Origin: Chromera velia
Lineage: Eukaryota > Sar > Chromeraceae
Assembly (NCBI GenBank): GCA_018398765.1
Contig: JAHBMJ010000757.1
Coordinates: 7,501 to 25,000 of the forward strand
Reading direction: 5' to 3'
Length of the DNA: 17,500 nucleotides
Below are positions 17,237-17,500 of this stretch, in pieces. The position numbers were made by a program, and so were the translations under genes. The notes beneath the pieces are model-generated. The model was not told the origin of the DNA and did not search any database. It saw only the letters and a program-made list of their open reading frames with translations. How positions within the stretch are numbered: the first letter of the stretch is position 1; every line of letters starts with the position of its first letter.

Positions 17237-17447
17237 TCTCTCTCTCTCTCTGTGCGGGGGAGGGGGGGGGTTGGGGCACTTTGTGCTTGGATTTGCTCAT
17301 GATCGTGTCGCATGGTCGGAAATTGCAGAATCATCTTCCCCAGATTGCTAATTGAGATAGCTATGCACAAAAGTCCGAGAGACTTCCTGTTGGGTGTAAT
17401 CTGGCTGAACCTCTTTTCTGTTTTGGTGGTTCTTCGTGAAGCTCCAG
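17076..17447 (+). other. Probable intron 1 of the plus-strand gene
   Basis: Begins at a GT (17072 or 17076), contains the (TC)n tract, and has candidate acceptors TTGCAG at 17328 and CCAG at 17447. The frame ATC ATC TTC CCC... is open from just after 17328 to the end of the window (about 57 codons). The CCAG at 17447 is phase 1 and would join the phase-1 donor GTACAT. I cannot tell which acceptor is real. Confidence 0.35.
17190..17252. repeat. (TC)n microsatellite
   Basis: TC repeats with a few CCC interruptions, preceded by CTCTGT units (about 17172-17190) and followed by a G-rich run (about 17256-17276). On the plus strand it could act as an extended polypyrimidine tract for the plus-strand gene. 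Confidence 0.95.
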
Positions 17448-17500
17448 GCACTTTTCCGTGTATCCAAGAGAATTTGACGATCTTTCCGAATGAGTGTGCT
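17448..17500 (+). CDS. Possible second exon of the plus-strand gene, runs off the window
   Basis: If the phase-1 acceptor at 17447 is used, the frame continues G-TFPCIQENLTIFPNECA to the edge without a stop. The support is only phase agreement and an open frame of 17 codons. The acceptor is not of the TGCAG type used by the neighbouring gene. Confidence 0.2.

Noticed and set aside
1-17500. tRNA, rRNA, transposase or viral genes
   Set aside because: No cloverleaf, conserved rRNA core, terminal repeats or polymerase/integrase motif noticed on either strand.

Overview
The window looks like nuclear DNA of a myzozoan alveolate. A chromerid such as Chromera velia is my first guess and a coccidian apicomplexan my second. 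The reasons are intron-rich genes with GT-AG introns of about 200-600 bases, 3' splice sites that nearly all end in GCAG (mostly TGCAG), intergenic and intronic DNA full of di- and tetranucleotide microsatellites, near-balanced base composition, and TGCATGC arrays of the kind bound by ApiAP2 factors. The organism call is inference. I see no bacterial operon, tRNA, rRNA, CRISPR array or transposase.

Minus strand, 1 to 15474: one giant gene fills most of the window. I rebuilt it by matching reading frame, intron phase and splice sites. It starts at an ATG at 15474-15472 and runs right to left through 15 exons. The last firm exon is 336-404, and a further acceptor sits at the left edge, so the 3' end lies outside. 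Every junction joins in phase. The exons add up to about 3,231 codons: a Ser/Arg/Pro-rich, probably disordered head of about 310 residues, then an almost continuous heptad-repeat rod. One exon alone (5415-9915) supplies about 1,500 residues of coiled coil. Exons 12 and 13 add more coil, broken by Leu/Ala-rich helical segments and a Pro/Ser-rich hinge. I see no motor, kinase or other catalytic domain, so it reads as a structural or scaffold protein (cytoskeletal, centrosomal or golgin-like), with no family assigned.

15475-16192: the intergenic region between two divergent start codons, 718 bases apart. It holds an AT-rich TA-repeat tract, two TGCATGC arrays and a GC-rich block, and looks like a bidirectional promoter.

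Plus strand, 16193 onward: the first exon of a second gene. It has an N-terminal hydrophobic signal or anchor segment, a weakly conserved body, an acidic Gly-rich linker, and a C-terminal stretch that resembles the start of an NlpC/P60 or permuted papain-like (YiiX/C92) fold. The exon probably ends at a donor near 17071-17075. The rest, including a long (TC)n tract, is probably intron, with the gene continuing off the right edge.

The most unusual signals are at the splice sites. GTCAGT is the commonest donor, two donors sit inside (GTCA)n microsatellites, and a 32-base exact copy of an exon end with its donor lies 72 bases inside the following intron.
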